A DNA stretch of 64,000 nt from Rhodococcus sp. SGAir0479 (GTDB taxonomy: Bacteria; Actinomycetota; Actinomycetes; Mycobacteriales; Mycobacteriaceae): contig NZ_CP039432.1 of NCBI RefSeq assembly GCF_005484805.1, forward strand, positions 744,001 to 808,000, in the 5' to 3' direction. The first letter of the stretch is position 1. Each line of letters opens with the position of its first letter. Made by a program: the position numbers and the translations under genes. The notes beneath the pieces were generated by a model. The model was given only the letters and a program-made list of their open reading frames with translations, was not told where the DNA came from and made no database searches. Below, one piece after another: positions 16,949 to 25,869 of the stretch.

Positions 16949-18734
16949 GTACGGCACCCCCGCCAGCTTCACGGTCGCGGACGACGACGCCGTCGTTCGC
17001 ACCGTGTTCGAGCACGCGCGCCGCAGTCCGGACCTCGTCGTGTTCTCACGGCCGAGCGGCGCGGACTGGGTCGACGTCACCGCGGCCGAGTTCGCGGACC
17101 TGGTGACCGGAGTCGCGAAGGGTCTCGTGGCTGCCGGTGTGCAGCAGGGTGATCGGGTGGCGCTGCTGTCCGCGACTCGATTCGAGTGGTCCCTCTTCGA
17201 CTTCGCGATCTGGGCGGCCGGCGCGGTTTCGGTGCCGATCTACGACTCGTCGTCCACCGAGCAGGTCGCGTGGATCGTCGAGGATTCCGGTGCCGTGCTG
17301 GCGATCGCCGAGACCGCGGCGCACGCAAGCGCATTCGAGGGCGCCGCGACGCAGCTGTCCCGCGTGCTGCAGATCGAGGACCGGGCCGTGGACAAGCTCG
17401 TCGCGGAGGGCGCGAGCCTCGACGACGCCGTCGTCGCCGAACGCCTGGCCGGCCTCCGGGCGGACGACCCCGCGTCGCTGGTGTACACGTCCGGGACCAC
17501 CGGTCGACCCAAGGGGTGCGTGCTCACCCATCGGAACTTCCTGTCCGAGGTGCGCGGGATCCTCACCGCCTCGATCGGCGAGGTGGCGCGCCCCGGGAAC
17601 CGGATGCTCACCTTCCTGCCGCTCGCGCACGTGCTCGCCCGCGCCGTCTCGTTGGCGATGTTCGAAGCCGGTGGGACACAGGCGCACTGGTCCAACTTCG
17701 GCAGCGTCGCGGGCCAGTTCGAGCGATTCCGTCCGCACGTGATCCTCGGCGTCCCGAGGGTCTTCGAGAAGGTGCGCGACACCGCGGCGCACACTGCCGA
17801 GAAGGGCGGACGCATTCCCCGCGCGATCTTCGGGTTCGCCGAGGCCACCGCCGTCGCGTACAGCCAGGCGCTCGACGCCGGCGGACCGTCGCTGCGGCTG
17901 CGGGCGTATCACGCGGTCGCGGACCGTCTCGTCTTCCGCAAGCTGCGGGCGGCGATCGGCGACGAGTGCTGGTGGGCGATCTCCGGCGGCGGCGCACTCA
18001 TGCCGCGACTGGGACACTTCTTCCGCGGCGCCGGCGTGCCGATCTACGAGGGCTACGGGCTCACGGAATCGACTGCGGCGCACTGTGTGAACGTGCCCGG
18101 CCAGCAGCGGATCGGCTCCGTCGGACGGCCGATGGGCGGGAACACCGTGCGCATCGCCGACGATGGCGAGATCGAGTTGCACGGCGGTGTGGTGTTCGCC
18201 GGGTATTGGCGCAACGACCAGGCCACCGCGGAGGCCCTCCGTGACGGCTGGCTGCGCACCGGGGACCTGGGGGAGTTGGACGACGACGGCTACCTGACGC
18301 TCACCGGTCGCAAGAAGGACCTGCTGGTGACGGCCGGTGGCAAGAACGTCTCACCCGGGCCCCTCGAGGACCGACTGCGGTCGAACGTCCTGATCTCGCA
18401 GGCGGTCGTCGTGGGGGACGGCCGGCCGTTCATCGGCGCCCTGCTCACGCTCGATCCCGAACCGTTCGAGAACTGGAAGGCGGCCAACGGCAAACCGGCG
18501 TCGGCGACCGTGTCCGACCTCGCCGACGACCCCGATCTGCGCAAGGCCGTGCAGGCCGTGGTGGACGACGCCAATACGACGGTCTCGCACACGGAGGCGA
18601 TCAAGAAGTTCGAGATCCTCCCGCGAGATCTCACCGAGGAGGCCGGCGAGCTCACCGCGACGCTGAAGATCAAGCGCAACGTGGTCTCGGAGCGGTACGC
18701 CGAGCAGATCGCTTCCATCTACCGTCGGCGCTGA
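16941..18734 (+). CDS. fadD15: Long-chain fatty acid-CoA ligase, FadD15-like
   Basis: This 597-residue AMP-forming ligase activates fatty acids to acyl-CoA. It has the P-loop YTSGTTGRPKG, the EGYGLTES motif (A5), the GWLRTGDLG motif (A7/A8) and GRKKDLLVTAGGKNVSP near the hinge, with the catalytic lysine region LTATLKIKR at the C-terminus. Residue by residue it follows M. tuberculosis FadD15 (Rv2187) closely over its full length, including PLAHVLARA and VSHTEAIKKF. The ATG at 16941 is preferred because GGAG lies 9 bases before it; an ATG at 16932 would overlap that site. Regulation by the overlapping marR gene is likely. It is probably cytoplasmic or membrane-associated. Confidence 0.93.
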   Translation: MREYGTPASFTVADDDAVVRTVFEHARRSPDLVVFSRPSGADWVDVTAAEFADLVTGVAKGLVAAGVQQGDRVALLSATRFEWSLFDFAIWAAGAVSVPIYDSSSTEQVAWIVEDSGAVLAIAETAAHASAFEGAATQLSRVLQIEDRAVDKLVAEGASLDDAVVAERLAGLRADDPASLVYTSGTTGRPKGCVLTHRNFLSEVRGILTASIGEVARPGNRMLTFLPLAHVLARAVSLAMFEAGGTQAHWSNFGSVAGQFERFRPHVILGVPRVFEKVRDTAAHTAEKGGRIPRAIFGFAEATAVAYSQALDAGGPSLRLRAYHAVADRLVFRKLRAAIGDECWWAISGGGALMPRLGHFFRGAGVPIYEGYGLTESTAAHCVNVPGQQRIGSVGRPMGGNTVRIADDGEIELHGGVVFAGYWRNDQATAEALRDGWLRTGDLGELDDDGYLTLTGRKKDLLVTAGGKNVSPGPLEDRLRSNVLISQAVVVGDGRPFIGALLTLDPEPFENWKAANGKPASATVSDLADDPDLRKAVQAVVDDANTTVSHTEAIKKFEILPRDLTEEAGELTATLKIKRNVVSERYAEQIASIYRRR

Positions 18735-18747
18735 GGTCCCCGCCTCC

Positions 18748-19512
18748 TCAGAGGGCGATTCCGAGTGCCTCGGCCAGGGCGGGCAGTCCGCCGGCGGCGG
18801 TGGTACGCCACGAGTGATGCACGTGGGGGCTCAGTTCCGTTGCCTGCGGATTGATTTCGACGACGGTCGCGCCGCCGTCGACCGCCCGCAGCGGCAGCAT
18901 CGCCGCCGGGTGGACGACTCCGGAGGTGCCGACGACGACCATCAGGTCGCACTCGGCCACGGCCTTCTCCGCCCGCTCCCACGCATCCTGCGGCAGGGCC
19001 TCGCCGAACCACACGGCCCCCGGCCGCACCGGGGCGCCGCAGACCGGACAGGCCGGCGGCGTCAGCGGTCCGGTGGGTTCGGCATCGAGGCCACCGTCCG
19101 AGGGGAACGGGGCTTCGCAGCCACTGCAGCGGGGTGCGAACAGGCTGCCGTGCAGATGCACACCGACCTCGCTGCCGGCCCGCTCGTGGAGATCGTCGAC
19201 GTTCTGCGTGACGATCGTGAGCGGCACGTGGCGCGCCCACGCCGCCAGCGCGAGGTGGCCCTCGTTGGGGTGTACCCGGCGGACCAGCCCGGTTCTCCAC
19301 TGGTACCAGGCCCACACCAGGCCGCGGTCGCGCTCCCACCCCTCCGGGCTCGCGAGTTGCTCGGGTGAGAATCGTTCCCACAGTCCTGTCTGCGCGTCCC
19401 GGAACGTCGGGATGCCACTCTCGGCGGACATACCGGCGCCGCTGAACACGACGACCCGTCGCGCCGTGCGGGCTGCTTCGACTACGGCCGGATCCGGAAG
19501 GTGCGAGGTCAT
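18748..19512 (-). CDS. Sirtuin (NAD-dependent protein deacylase, SIRT5/CobB type)
   Basis: This 254-residue Sir2-family enzyme removes acyl groups from lysines using NAD. It has [15 protein letters not shown] (NAD site), [12 protein letters not shown], the catalytic histidine H121 in HLHGS and a four-cysteine zinc site (C129/C132 and C155/C158). Tyr70 and Arg73 (YxxR) match the residues by which SIRT5 and CobB recognise succinyl and malonyl lysine, so desuccinylase/demalonylase activity is likely beside deacetylation. It is convergent with fadD15 and divergent from the uracil-DNA glycosylase gene. No operon partner is seen. Confidence 0.92.
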   Translation of the reverse strand: MTSHLPDPAVVEAARTARRVVVFSGAGMSAESGIPTFRDAQTGLWERFSPEQLASPEGWERDRGLVWAWYQWRTGLVRRVHPNEGHLALAAWARHVPLTIVTQNVDDLHERAGSEVGVHLHGSLFAPRCSGCEAPFPSDGGLDAEPTGPLTPPACPVCGAPVRPGAVWFGEALPQDAWERAEKAVAECDLMVVVGTSGVVHPAAMLPLRAVDGGATVVEINPQATELSPHVHHSWRTTAAGGLPALAEALGIAL

Positions 19513-19613
19513 GCCGTCGATTCTCCGGGACTGCGTTCGGTACGTCCGTGCCCGTCAGCGTCCCGCCGTCCGATCGGGTTGAATTGACGCATGTCTACGA
19601 GGGTGCGGAACCG

Positions 19614-20483
19614 ATGACGGGCCAGCTGCTGCCACATCCCGACACCGGGAAGCTTTTCCCGTCGCCGGTGCCGCCCGGCACCGGGTGGCCGGGCGACCCG
19701 GCGCCCGCGGACACCCCCGTCGCGCACTCCGCGGACGAGGTCCGCGCGCTGGCCGCCTCGGCCGGACCGAGCGAGCTGGACGCCCGGATCAGCGTGTGCC
19801 GGGCCTGCCCACGGTTGGTGGAGTGGCGGGAGCACGCCGCTGAGGTCAAGCGCCGCTCCTTCGCGGACCAGCCCTACTGGGGGCGTCCACTCCCCGGGTT
19901 CGGCGACCCGTTCCCCAAACTACTGATCATGGGACTGGCCCCGGCCGCGAACGGCGGCAACCGCACGGGCCGGATGTTCACCGGCGACCAGGCCGGTGAC
20001 TGGTTGTTCCGGGCCCTGCACCGCGCCGGCATCGCCAACAAGCCCACCGTCGAGTTCGCAGGCGACGGGCAGAAGCTGTTCGGCGCCCGGATGATCTCCG
20101 CGGTGCGCTGTGCACCGCCGGACAACAAGCCCACCGTCACCGAGCGGGACTGCTGCTCCGGATGGCTGGACGCCGAACTCTCCGACCTGCTGCCGTGGGT
20201 GGGCGCGATCATCGCGCTCGGCTCGTTCGGGTGGGACGCCACCCTCGGCGCGATCCGCCGGATCGGGGGGACCGTGCCCACTCCCAAGCCCAAGTTCGGG
20301 CACGGGGCGGTGGCCGAGCTCCACACGCCCGCGGGACGGCGCCTGGACGTGGTGGGGTGCTATCACCCCAGCCAGCAGAACACCTTCACGGGCAGGCTCA
20401 CGGAGAAGATGCTCGACGACGTGATCGCCCGCGGGCGGGACCTGGCCGGTCTCGGATGGGGGTGCGGCGGCTCCGGCCGCTGA
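19614..20483 (+). CDS. udgB: Uracil-DNA glycosylase family 5 (UdgB)
   Basis: This 289-residue iron-sulfur uracil-DNA glycosylase resembles M. tuberculosis Rv1259 from its first residues ([17 protein letters not shown]). Likely 4Fe-4S ligands are C62 and C65 (CRACPR) and cysteines in RCAPPDNK and DCCSGW. The active-site motif is GLAPAANGG, with no Asp or Asn nucleophile at the usual place, as in family 5, and a second motif CYHPSQQN. It removes uracil, hypoxanthine and ethenocytosine from DNA in related organisms. I use the ATG at 19614; an in-frame GTG at 19548 would add 22 residues that match nothing in the family. Confidence 0.9.
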   Translation: MTGQLLPHPDTGKLFPSPVPPGTGWPGDPAPADTPVAHSADEVRALAASAGPSELDARISVCRACPRLVEWREHAAEVKRRSFADQPYWGRPLPGFGDPFPKLLIMGLAPAANGGNRTGRMFTGDQAGDWLFRALHRAGIANKPTVEFAGDGQKLFGARMISAVRCAPPDNKPTVTERDCCSGWLDAELSDLLPWVGAIIALGSFGWDATLGAIRRIGGTVPTPKPKFGHGAVAELHTPAGRRLDVVGCYHPSQQNTFTGRLTEKMLDDVIARGRDLAGLGWGCGGSGR

Positions 20484-20551
20484 CGGCCGTCGACCACCCG
20501 GTGCGCATCCGTCCTCTGAGTGGGACACGAACTTGAGGACCGGGCGGCAGG

Positions 20552-20573
20552 CGTGGCTACCATCACAGCCACG
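20552..20573. promoter_or_regulatory. Inverted repeat CGTGGCT-N8-AGCCACG upstream of the VOC gene
   Basis: A perfect 7-8-7 inverted repeat lies 23 bases before the VOC start codon and overlaps a TACCAT hexamer (20558-20563) that could be the -10 element. It could be an operator for the VOC/kstD pair or a small hairpin in the leader. Confidence 0.35.
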
Positions 20574-20595
20574 TCGAATGCCGTTGGAGGTGCGC

Positions 20596-21114
20596 ATGGC
20601 CCACGAGGTCCCCGAACCCGCTGTCCAGATGGGGTACGTCGTCGCGGATCTCGACGCCGCCGTCGACCATTGGGTGACCCACGCCCGCGTCGGGCCCTGG
20701 ACGGTGTTCCGGGGCGTGACGCTGCAGGGCCGATACGCGGGCTCGGACACCGTCGTGACCATGGACGTCGCGATGGGCTACACCGGCGCACTCCAGATCG
20801 AACTCATGCAGATCACGTCGTCGACCCCGTCGCCGTACACGGATGACGCCGGTGAGCCCCTGGTGGGACCCCATCACATGGCCTGGATCACCGACGATCT
20901 CGACGGTGCTCTGGCCACGGCTCGGGCCCGAGGACTCGAGGAATTGTTCCTCGCCGAAGGCCCCGGCACCCGCGTCGCCTACCTGCACTCACCGGCGCAG
21001 CCGGGTGTCGTCTTCGAGTACATCCAGAGCGACGGCATGCGCGCGATGCTCGACTACGGAATCGCTCAGGCCCGTACCTGGGACGGGTCCGATCCCGTCC
21101 GTCCGATCGCCTGA
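20596..21114 (+). CDS. VOC-superfamily (glyoxalase/dioxygenase fold) protein
   Basis: This 172-residue protein has two paired beta-alpha-beta-beta-beta modules of the vicinal-oxygen-chelate fold: the first starts at VQMGYVVADLDAAVDHW, the second at HHMAWITDDLDGALATARARG. Candidate metal ligands are the His of HHMAW, a Glu of QIELMQ and Glu of FEYIQ. GGAGG lies 5 bases before the ATG. It sits 87 bases upstream of the ketosteroid dehydrogenase gene in the same direction. In related organisms such lone VOC proteins occur beside steroid genes, but the reaction is unknown; it is not one of the known two-domain extradiol dioxygenases because it is too short. Confidence 0.75.
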   Translation: MAHEVPEPAVQMGYVVADLDAAVDHWVTHARVGPWTVFRGVTLQGRYAGSDTVVTMDVAMGYTGALQIELMQITSSTPSPYTDDAGEPLVGPHHMAWITDDLDGALATARARGLEELFLAEGPGTRVAYLHSPAQPGVVFEYIQSDGMRAMLDYGIAQARTWDGSDPVRPIA

Positions 21115-21201
21115 GCGCAGGCGACTTCGAACTTTCGAGTCCCACTGTCCTCCTCGACGAGGGGGAGAACCCAAGCCGGCATGGCCGGGAAAGGCTGAAC
21201 G

Positions 21202-22740
21202 ATGGTCAACTGGAACGAAGAATGTGACGTGTTGGTGGCCGGGTCGGGCGCCGGTGGCGTCACCGGCGCCTACACCGCCGCCCGCGAAGGTCTCGACGTG
21301 ATCCTGGTCGAGGCGACGGACAAGTTCGGTGGCACCACCGCGTACTCCGGTGGCGGCGGGTTCTGGTTCCCGGCCAACCCGGTGCTCAAGCGCGCCGGCA
21401 CCGACGACACGATCGAGGACGCGCTCGAGTACTACCACGCCGTCGTCGGTGACCGCACCCCGCGCGAGCTGCAGGACACGTACGTCAAGGGCGGCGCGCC
21501 GCTGGTCGAGTACCTCGAGCAGGACGAGAACCTCAAGTTCCAGATGCTGCCGTGGCCCGACTACTACGGCAAGATGCCCAAGGCCCGCAACGACGGCCAG
21601 CGCCACACGATGCCGACGCCGCTGCCGATCTCGGAGGTCGGTGACCTGCACAAGCTCGTCCGCGGACCGCTCGACTTCGACCGGCTCGGCGCCGAGCTGC
21701 CCGAGATGCTCATCGGCGGCCGCGCGCTGATCGGCCGCTTCCTCAAGGCGATCGGGAACTACCCGAACGCGAAGCTGAACCTCGACACCCCGCTCGTCGA
21801 GCTGGTCGTCGAGGACGGTGCCGTGGTCGGCGCGATCGTCGAGCGCGACGGCGAGCAGGTCGCGATCCGTGCCCGCAAGGGCGTCATCCTCGCCGCCGGC
21901 GGCTTCGAGGGCAACGACGAGCTCCGTCAGAAGTTCGGCGTTCCGGGCGTCGCACGCGACACCATGGGTCCGTGGGGCAACCTGGGCAAGGCACACCAGG
22001 CCGGCATCGCGGTGGGTGCCGACACCGACCTGATGGACCAGGCCTGGTGGTCGCCCGGCCTGACCCACCCGGACGGACGCTCGGCGTTCGCGCTGTGCTT
22101 CACCGGCGGCATCTTCGTCAACCAGGACGGTAAGCGCTTCGTGAACGAGTACGCGCCGTACGACCGTCTCGGCCGCGAGGTCATCGCGGGTCTGGAGGAC
22201 GGCTCGGTCACGCTGCCGTACTGGATGATCTACGACGACCGCGCGGGCGAGCGTCCGCCGGTGGGCGCCTCGAATGTCTCGATGGTCGAGACCGAGAAGT
22301 ACGTGGACGCCGGTCTGTGGCATACCGCCGACACGCTCGAGGAGCTGGCCGCGAAGATCGGCATCCCGGCCGAGAACCTGGTGGCCACCGTCGAACGCTT
22401 CAACGCGATGGCAGCCAACGACGTGGACGAGGACTTCGGTCGCGGCGACGAGGCGTACGACCGTGCGTTCACCGGCGGCGGCCCGGCGCTGATCCCGATC
22501 GAGCAGGGCCCGTTCCACGCGGCCGCGTTCGGTATCTCCGACCTCGGCACCAAGGGTGGTCTGCGCACCGACACCACCGCGCGCGTGCTCGACACCTCCG
22601 GCAACCCCATTCCGGGTCTGTACGCGGCCGGCAACACGATGGCGGCCCCCAGCGGCACCACCTACCCGGGTGGCGGTAACCCGATCGGCACCAGCATGCT
22701 GTTCAGCCACATCGCCGCGATGAACATCGCCGGCAAGTAG
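21202..22740 (+). CDS. kstD: 3-Ketosteroid delta1-dehydrogenase
   Basis: This 512-residue flavoprotein introduces the C1-C2 double bond in ring A of 3-ketosteroids, an essential step before steroid ring opening. It has the FAD-binding CDVLVAGSGAGG at residues 8-19, AAGGFEGN, and the C-terminal GLYAAGNTMA and TTYPGGGNPIG motifs. The tyrosines used by rhodococcal KstD1 have counterparts in PDYYG, YAPYDRLG and TYPGG. The length is normal for the family. The sequence differs from KstD1 in many places, so it could be one of the other KstD isoforms with a different steroid preference. A strong hairpin terminator follows. Confidence 0.9.
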   Translation: MVNWNEECDVLVAGSGAGGVTGAYTAAREGLDVILVEATDKFGGTTAYSGGGGFWFPANPVLKRAGTDDTIEDALEYYHAVVGDRTPRELQDTYVKGGAPLVEYLEQDENLKFQMLPWPDYYGKMPKARNDGQRHTMPTPLPISEVGDLHKLVRGPLDFDRLGAELPEMLIGGRALIGRFLKAIGNYPNAKLNLDTPLVELVVEDGAVVGAIVERDGEQVAIRARKGVILAAGGFEGNDELRQKFGVPGVARDTMGPWGNLGKAHQAGIAVGADTDLMDQAWWSPGLTHPDGRSAFALCFTGGIFVNQDGKRFVNEYAPYDRLGREVIAGLEDGSVTLPYWMIYDDRAGERPPVGASNVSMVETEKYVDAGLWHTADTLEELAAKIGIPAENLVATVERFNAMAANDVDEDFGRGDEAYDRAFTGGGPALIPIEQGPFHAAAFGISDLGTKGGLRTDTTARVLDTSGNPIPGLYAAGNTMAAPSGTTYPGGGNPIGTSMLFSHIAAMNIAGK

Positions 22741-22760
22741 TCCGGACACAGTTCGCAGTA

Positions 22761-22800
22761 CGCGCGCCCCGCAGCCGGCTCTCCGGTTGCGGGGCGCGCG
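22761..22800 (+). terminator. Terminator after kstD
   Basis: An 18-bp GC-rich stem (CGCGCGCCCCGCAGCCGG paired with its complement through one G-U wobble) with a CTCT loop begins 20 bases after the kstD stop codon. No T-run follows, which is common in high-GC actinobacteria. Confidence 0.75.
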
Positions 22801-22975
22801 TCGTCGAGGGGGTGCGCCCCGTTCCACGGGCGATCACCGTGCGCCGGCGTGTCTGTGGCATGTGTCTCGACCCCTGGAAACGGCCGTGACGAGGTCTTTA
22901 TCATGGGGCTGTCCCGGTGTTCAGCCAGCAGCGTCGGGGGTCTGCACGTCGTTGCCCCGAGGCGGTGAGCTGCCG

Positions 22976-23284
22976 ATGCCACATCGGATTCCCCCGAGAA
23001 CCGAGGTCCCACCGGAGTACCGGTCGCCGGACTTCCTGACTGCTGATCTTCCGCCCTCCTGCCGACCGGGTCACAAGCGGCCCGTGGTGGAGCAGATGGA
23101 CACTGCCCGTCCGGGCGCGCGGTTGCACGTGAGCGCGGTCACGGCGATCGCGGCCACCACCGGAACCAGTGTGGGCCTGCTGACCTGGTGGACCTCGGGG
23201 GCGCTTGCCGACGGTGTGGTGGTCGCGGTGTTCACCGCCCTGTGCGCCGTGCTGGCCGCGATGATGGTCGGCGGCGGGAACTGA
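22976..23284 (+). CDS. Small membrane protein of unknown function
   Basis: This 102-residue protein has a hydrophilic, Pro/Arg-rich N-terminus (about 48 residues) and then two hydrophobic helices (about residues 52-72 and 77-97) joined by a short turn. It ends with MMVGGGN. I recognise no family. The ATG at 22976 is preceded only by a weak ribosome site (GGCGGTGAG). It is convergent with the thiamine-precursor operon, whose last stop lies 9 bases away. The 235 bases upstream contain the kstD terminator and an AT-rich patch (TCTTTATCAT near 22893-22902) that might be a promoter. Coding status is likely but not certain. Confidence 0.5.
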   Translation: MPHRIPPRTEVPPEYRSPDFLTADLPPSCRPGHKRPVVEQMDTARPGARLHVSAVTAIAATTGTSVGLLTWWTSGALADGVVVAVFTALCAVLAAMMVGGGN

Positions 23285-23293
23285 CGAGGACCG

Positions 23294-24055
23294 TCAGCCG
23301 ACAGCGTCCTGCTCGGCGAGCGCCCGACGGGACTCGTCGTGCAGGACGTCGATGAGTTCGCGTTCGATCGCCGCGAATTCCGGTGAGGTGAGCAGGGCGA
23401 GTTCGCGTGGGCGCGGCAGATCGACGGCAACGTCGCGACGGACCGTCGCCGGCCGGGCCGAGAGCACGATCACCCGGTCCGACAGGAAAACCGCCTCCCG
23501 CACGTCGTGCGTGATCATCAGTACGGTCCAGCGGTACTGCTGCCAGACGTCCTGCAGCCAGGTCTGCATCTCGGTGCGGGTCAGCGAGTCCAGGGCGCCG
23601 AACGGCTCGTCGAGCAGCAGTACCGGACGATCCTGGACCACGGTCCGCAGCAGCGCGGCACGCTGGCGCATACCGCCCGACAGCTGATGCGGGCGGGCGT
23701 TCTCGAAGCCCGCGAGCCCGAACCTCGCGAAGAGTTCGGCGGCCCGTGCCCGGGCCTGCTTGCGCGGCACGCGCTGGACGTCGAGCCCGAGAGTCGTGTT
23801 GTCGAGAACCGAGCGCCACGGGAACAACAAGTCCTTCTGCGGCATGTGCGCGCACGTGGGGGCGGAGACCGAACCGGTGTCGGGAGCGTCGAGGCCGGCG
23901 ATGATCCCGAACACCGTGCTCTTGCCGCACCCGCTGGGTCCGATCACCGACACGAATTCGCCCGGGCGCACGTCGAGGTCGATGCCGTCGAGCACCCGGC
24001 GGGTACCGAACGACTTGGTGACCGCGGACAGTTCGACGACCGGTGCTTCACCCAC
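23294..24055 (-). CDS. thiZ: ABC transporter ATPase for thiamine pyrimidine precursor (ThiZ)
   Basis: This 253-residue ATPase has Walker A GPSGCGKST, the signature LSGGMRQRAALLR, Walker B VLLLDEPFGALD and the H-loop ITHD. It belongs to the nitrate/sulfonate/taurine subgroup (SsuB/TauB-like). It is the last gene of a riboswitch-controlled operon with a pyrimidine-precursor binding protein, so it should energise uptake of formylaminopyrimidine or a related HMP precursor. Its start overlaps the permease gene by 8 bases. The Q-loop region reads MPQKDLLFPWRSV, typical for this subgroup. Confidence 0.88.
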   Translation of the reverse strand: MGEAPVVELSAVTKSFGTRRVLDGIDLDVRPGEFVSVIGPSGCGKSTVFGIIAGLDAPDTGSVSAPTCAHMPQKDLLFPWRSVLDNTTLGLDVQRVPRKQARARAAELFARFGLAGFENARPHQLSGGMRQRAALLRTVVQDRPVLLLDEPFGALDSLTRTEMQTWLQDVWQQYRWTVLMITHDVREAVFLSDRVIVLSARPATVRRDVAVDLPRPRELALLTSPEFAAIERELIDVLHDESRRALAEQDAVG

Positions 24056-24863
24056 GGCGGGCCTCCTGTCGGGGGTGCCGGATCCACGGCGCCATCACCC
24101 GCTCGATCGCGAACGTGGCGGCGTAGAGCGCGATGCTGATCGCCGCCGTCACGAGGACCGCGGCCAGGACCAGGTCGGTGCGGAAGGAGTTCTTCTGCAC
24201 GCTCATGTAGATGCCGAGTCCCGAACTGGCCCCGACGTACTCGGCGAACACGGCGCCCACGACCGCATAGGTGACGCCGATCCGGAGTGCGGTGAAGAAC
24301 CGGGGGAGAGCGGACGGCAGCCGTACGAACCGGAATTCCTGCCATCGGGAGGCGCCCATGCTCCGCAGCAGGGCGCCGGCTTCGCGGTCGGCGGCTGCGA
24401 ACCCCTCGATCAGTCCGATCGCCATCGGGAAGAACGTCGCGAGCGCGATCACCAGAATTTTCGGCAGCAGACCGAAGCCGAACCAGATGATCATCAGCGG
24501 GGCGATCGCGATGATCGGGAGCGTCTGGGACACCACGAAGAGCGGAACGAAAGCCCTTCGCAGCCAGGGCGAGAAGTCCACGAGCACCGCGAGCGTCCAC
24601 GCGACCACCAACGACACCGCGAACCCGACGAGCGTCACCTGCAGCGTGGCCCACGCGTGGCCGGCGATGTCGTCGCGGTGCAGCCACCCCTGCTCGAGCA
24701 CCCGCGCCGGCGACGGCAACACCTGCGGGCGGATGCCGCTGACCGTCACGTACAACTGCCACAGGGCGACCAGCGCCAGCGCGACGACCACCGCGGGCAG
24801 CAGCCGGCGCAGCGGGCCCGCGGTGTCGTCCGCGTCGCGCCTACGGCGCTGCGAGGTACTCAT
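24048..24863 (-). CDS. thiX: ABC transporter permease (ThiX)
   Basis: This 271-residue membrane protein has six predicted transmembrane helices and the cytoplasmic EAA loop (REAGALLRSMGASRWQEFRFVRLPSALP) that contacts the ATPase. It is of the SsuC/TauC type. It overlaps the binding-protein gene by 23 bases and the ATPase gene by 8, so the three are translated together. With the TPP riboswitch at the head of the operon, its job is uptake of a thiamine pyrimidine precursor across the cytoplasmic membrane. Confidence 0.88.
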   Translation of the reverse strand: MSTSQRRRRDADDTAGPLRRLLPAVVVALALVALWQLYVTVSGIRPQVLPSPARVLEQGWLHRDDIAGHAWATLQVTLVGFAVSLVVAWTLAVLVDFSPWLRRAFVPLFVVSQTLPIIAIAPLMIIWFGFGLLPKILVIALATFFPMAIGLIEGFAAADREAGALLRSMGASRWQEFRFVRLPSALPRFFTALRIGVTYAVVGAVFAEYVGASSGLGIYMSVQKNSFRTDLVLAAVLVTAAISIALYAATFAIERVMAPWIRHPRQEARRG

Positions 24864-25869
24864 CGGTGAAGTACGTCGACCAGTCCGGTTCGGCGGTCAG
24901 TGGTTTGCCGTCGGGTCCGGCGAGCAGCCCGTGCGCGTACAGGAAACCCGAATAGCCCGCCCACTGCTCGCGGGTCTGGGTGCCCACGCGCCCCGACGCG
25001 TCCTTCATGTAGTCCGCGGCCAGTATCCGCTGACTCTCGTACACGAGTTCCTCGTCGCCGAAGACCCCTGGATTCGCGTCGATCAGTGCCTTCGCGCCGC
25101 GGTCGGGGTCGTCGGCCGCCAACTGGTAGCCGCGCTGGAGGGCCTGGACGAACTTGCGCGCCTGCTCGGGATGCTCGGCGAGCCACTGCTCGTTGCCGTT
25201 CACGACGATCGCGTACGCGTCCGGGAAGCCGTAGTCGGTGTAGTCGAAGTAGCGCATCGGGGTACCGCGGCGCGCCGCCTCGACGCCCTCCCACGCCGCG
25301 TAGGACACCGTGAAGTCCGCCTGGCCGCCGTAGACGGCCTCGTACGCCGAGGTGCCCAGCACCACGGTGTCAAAATCGCCTGTGCCCCCGTCGTTCCGGA
25401 TGACCTGACGGAGGATCTCCCGCTCGCCCGGATCACCGAACCCGGCGTAGGTCTTGCCGTCGAGGTCCTTGGGGCTCGCGAGGTCGGCGCGGTCCGCCTT
25501 GACGCCGATACCGGTCGCCCAGTGCTGCAGCGGCGCCAGCACCGAGACGGTCTGCGCCCCCGCGGCGCGGGAGAACGTGGCCGCGTCCTGGAAGCTGGTG
25601 CCGAACTCGGCGTTCCCGGCGTCCACGAGGGTGTCGGGTGAGGTGTTGTTGTACGGCAGCACCTGGACGTCGAGGCCCGCGTCCGCGAAGTACCCCTCCT
25701 GCAGCGCCACGTACAGGCCGGTGTGATTGGTGTTCGGCGTCCAGTCGAGAGCGAACCGGATGGTGTCCCCGGAGCTGTCGGAGCTGGCGCACCCGGTGAG
25801 GATGCTCATCGCGGACGCGACGATCGCCGAGGTGGCCAGCACGCGGCGCAGCCGCGACACCGACGTCAC
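24841..25869 (-). CDS. thiY: Lipoprotein binding protein for pyrimidine precursor (ThiY, NMT1/THI5-like)
   Basis: This 342-residue protein has a lipoprotein signal peptide with the lipobox LTGC (C27) and an NMT1/THI5-like periplasmic-binding fold (RFALDWTPNTNHTGLYVAL at about residues 38-56, the family hallmark). ThiY binds N-formyl-4-amino-5-aminomethyl-2-methylpyrimidine, a thiamine breakdown product, and passes it to the permease; I infer the same here. The Tyr/Trp-rich middle (YAAWEGVEAARRG) is typical of the pocket. The start overlaps the tenA stop as ATGA. It would be anchored on the outer face of the plasma membrane. Confidence 0.9.
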   Translation of the reverse strand: MTSVSRLRRVLATSAIVASAMSILTGCASSDSSGDTIRFALDWTPNTNHTGLYVALQEGYFADAGLDVQVLPYNNTSPDTLVDAGNAEFGTSFQDAATFSRAAGAQTVSVLAPLQHWATGIGVKADRADLASPKDLDGKTYAGFGDPGEREILRQVIRNDGGTGDFDTVVLGTSAYEAVYGGQADFTVSYAAWEGVEAARRGTPMRYFDYTDYGFPDAYAIVVNGNEQWLAEHPEQARKFVQALQRGYQLAADDPDRGAKALIDANPGVFGDEELVYESQRILAADYMKDASGRVGTQTREQWAGYSGFLYAHGLLAGPDGKPLTAEPDWSTYFTDEYLAAP

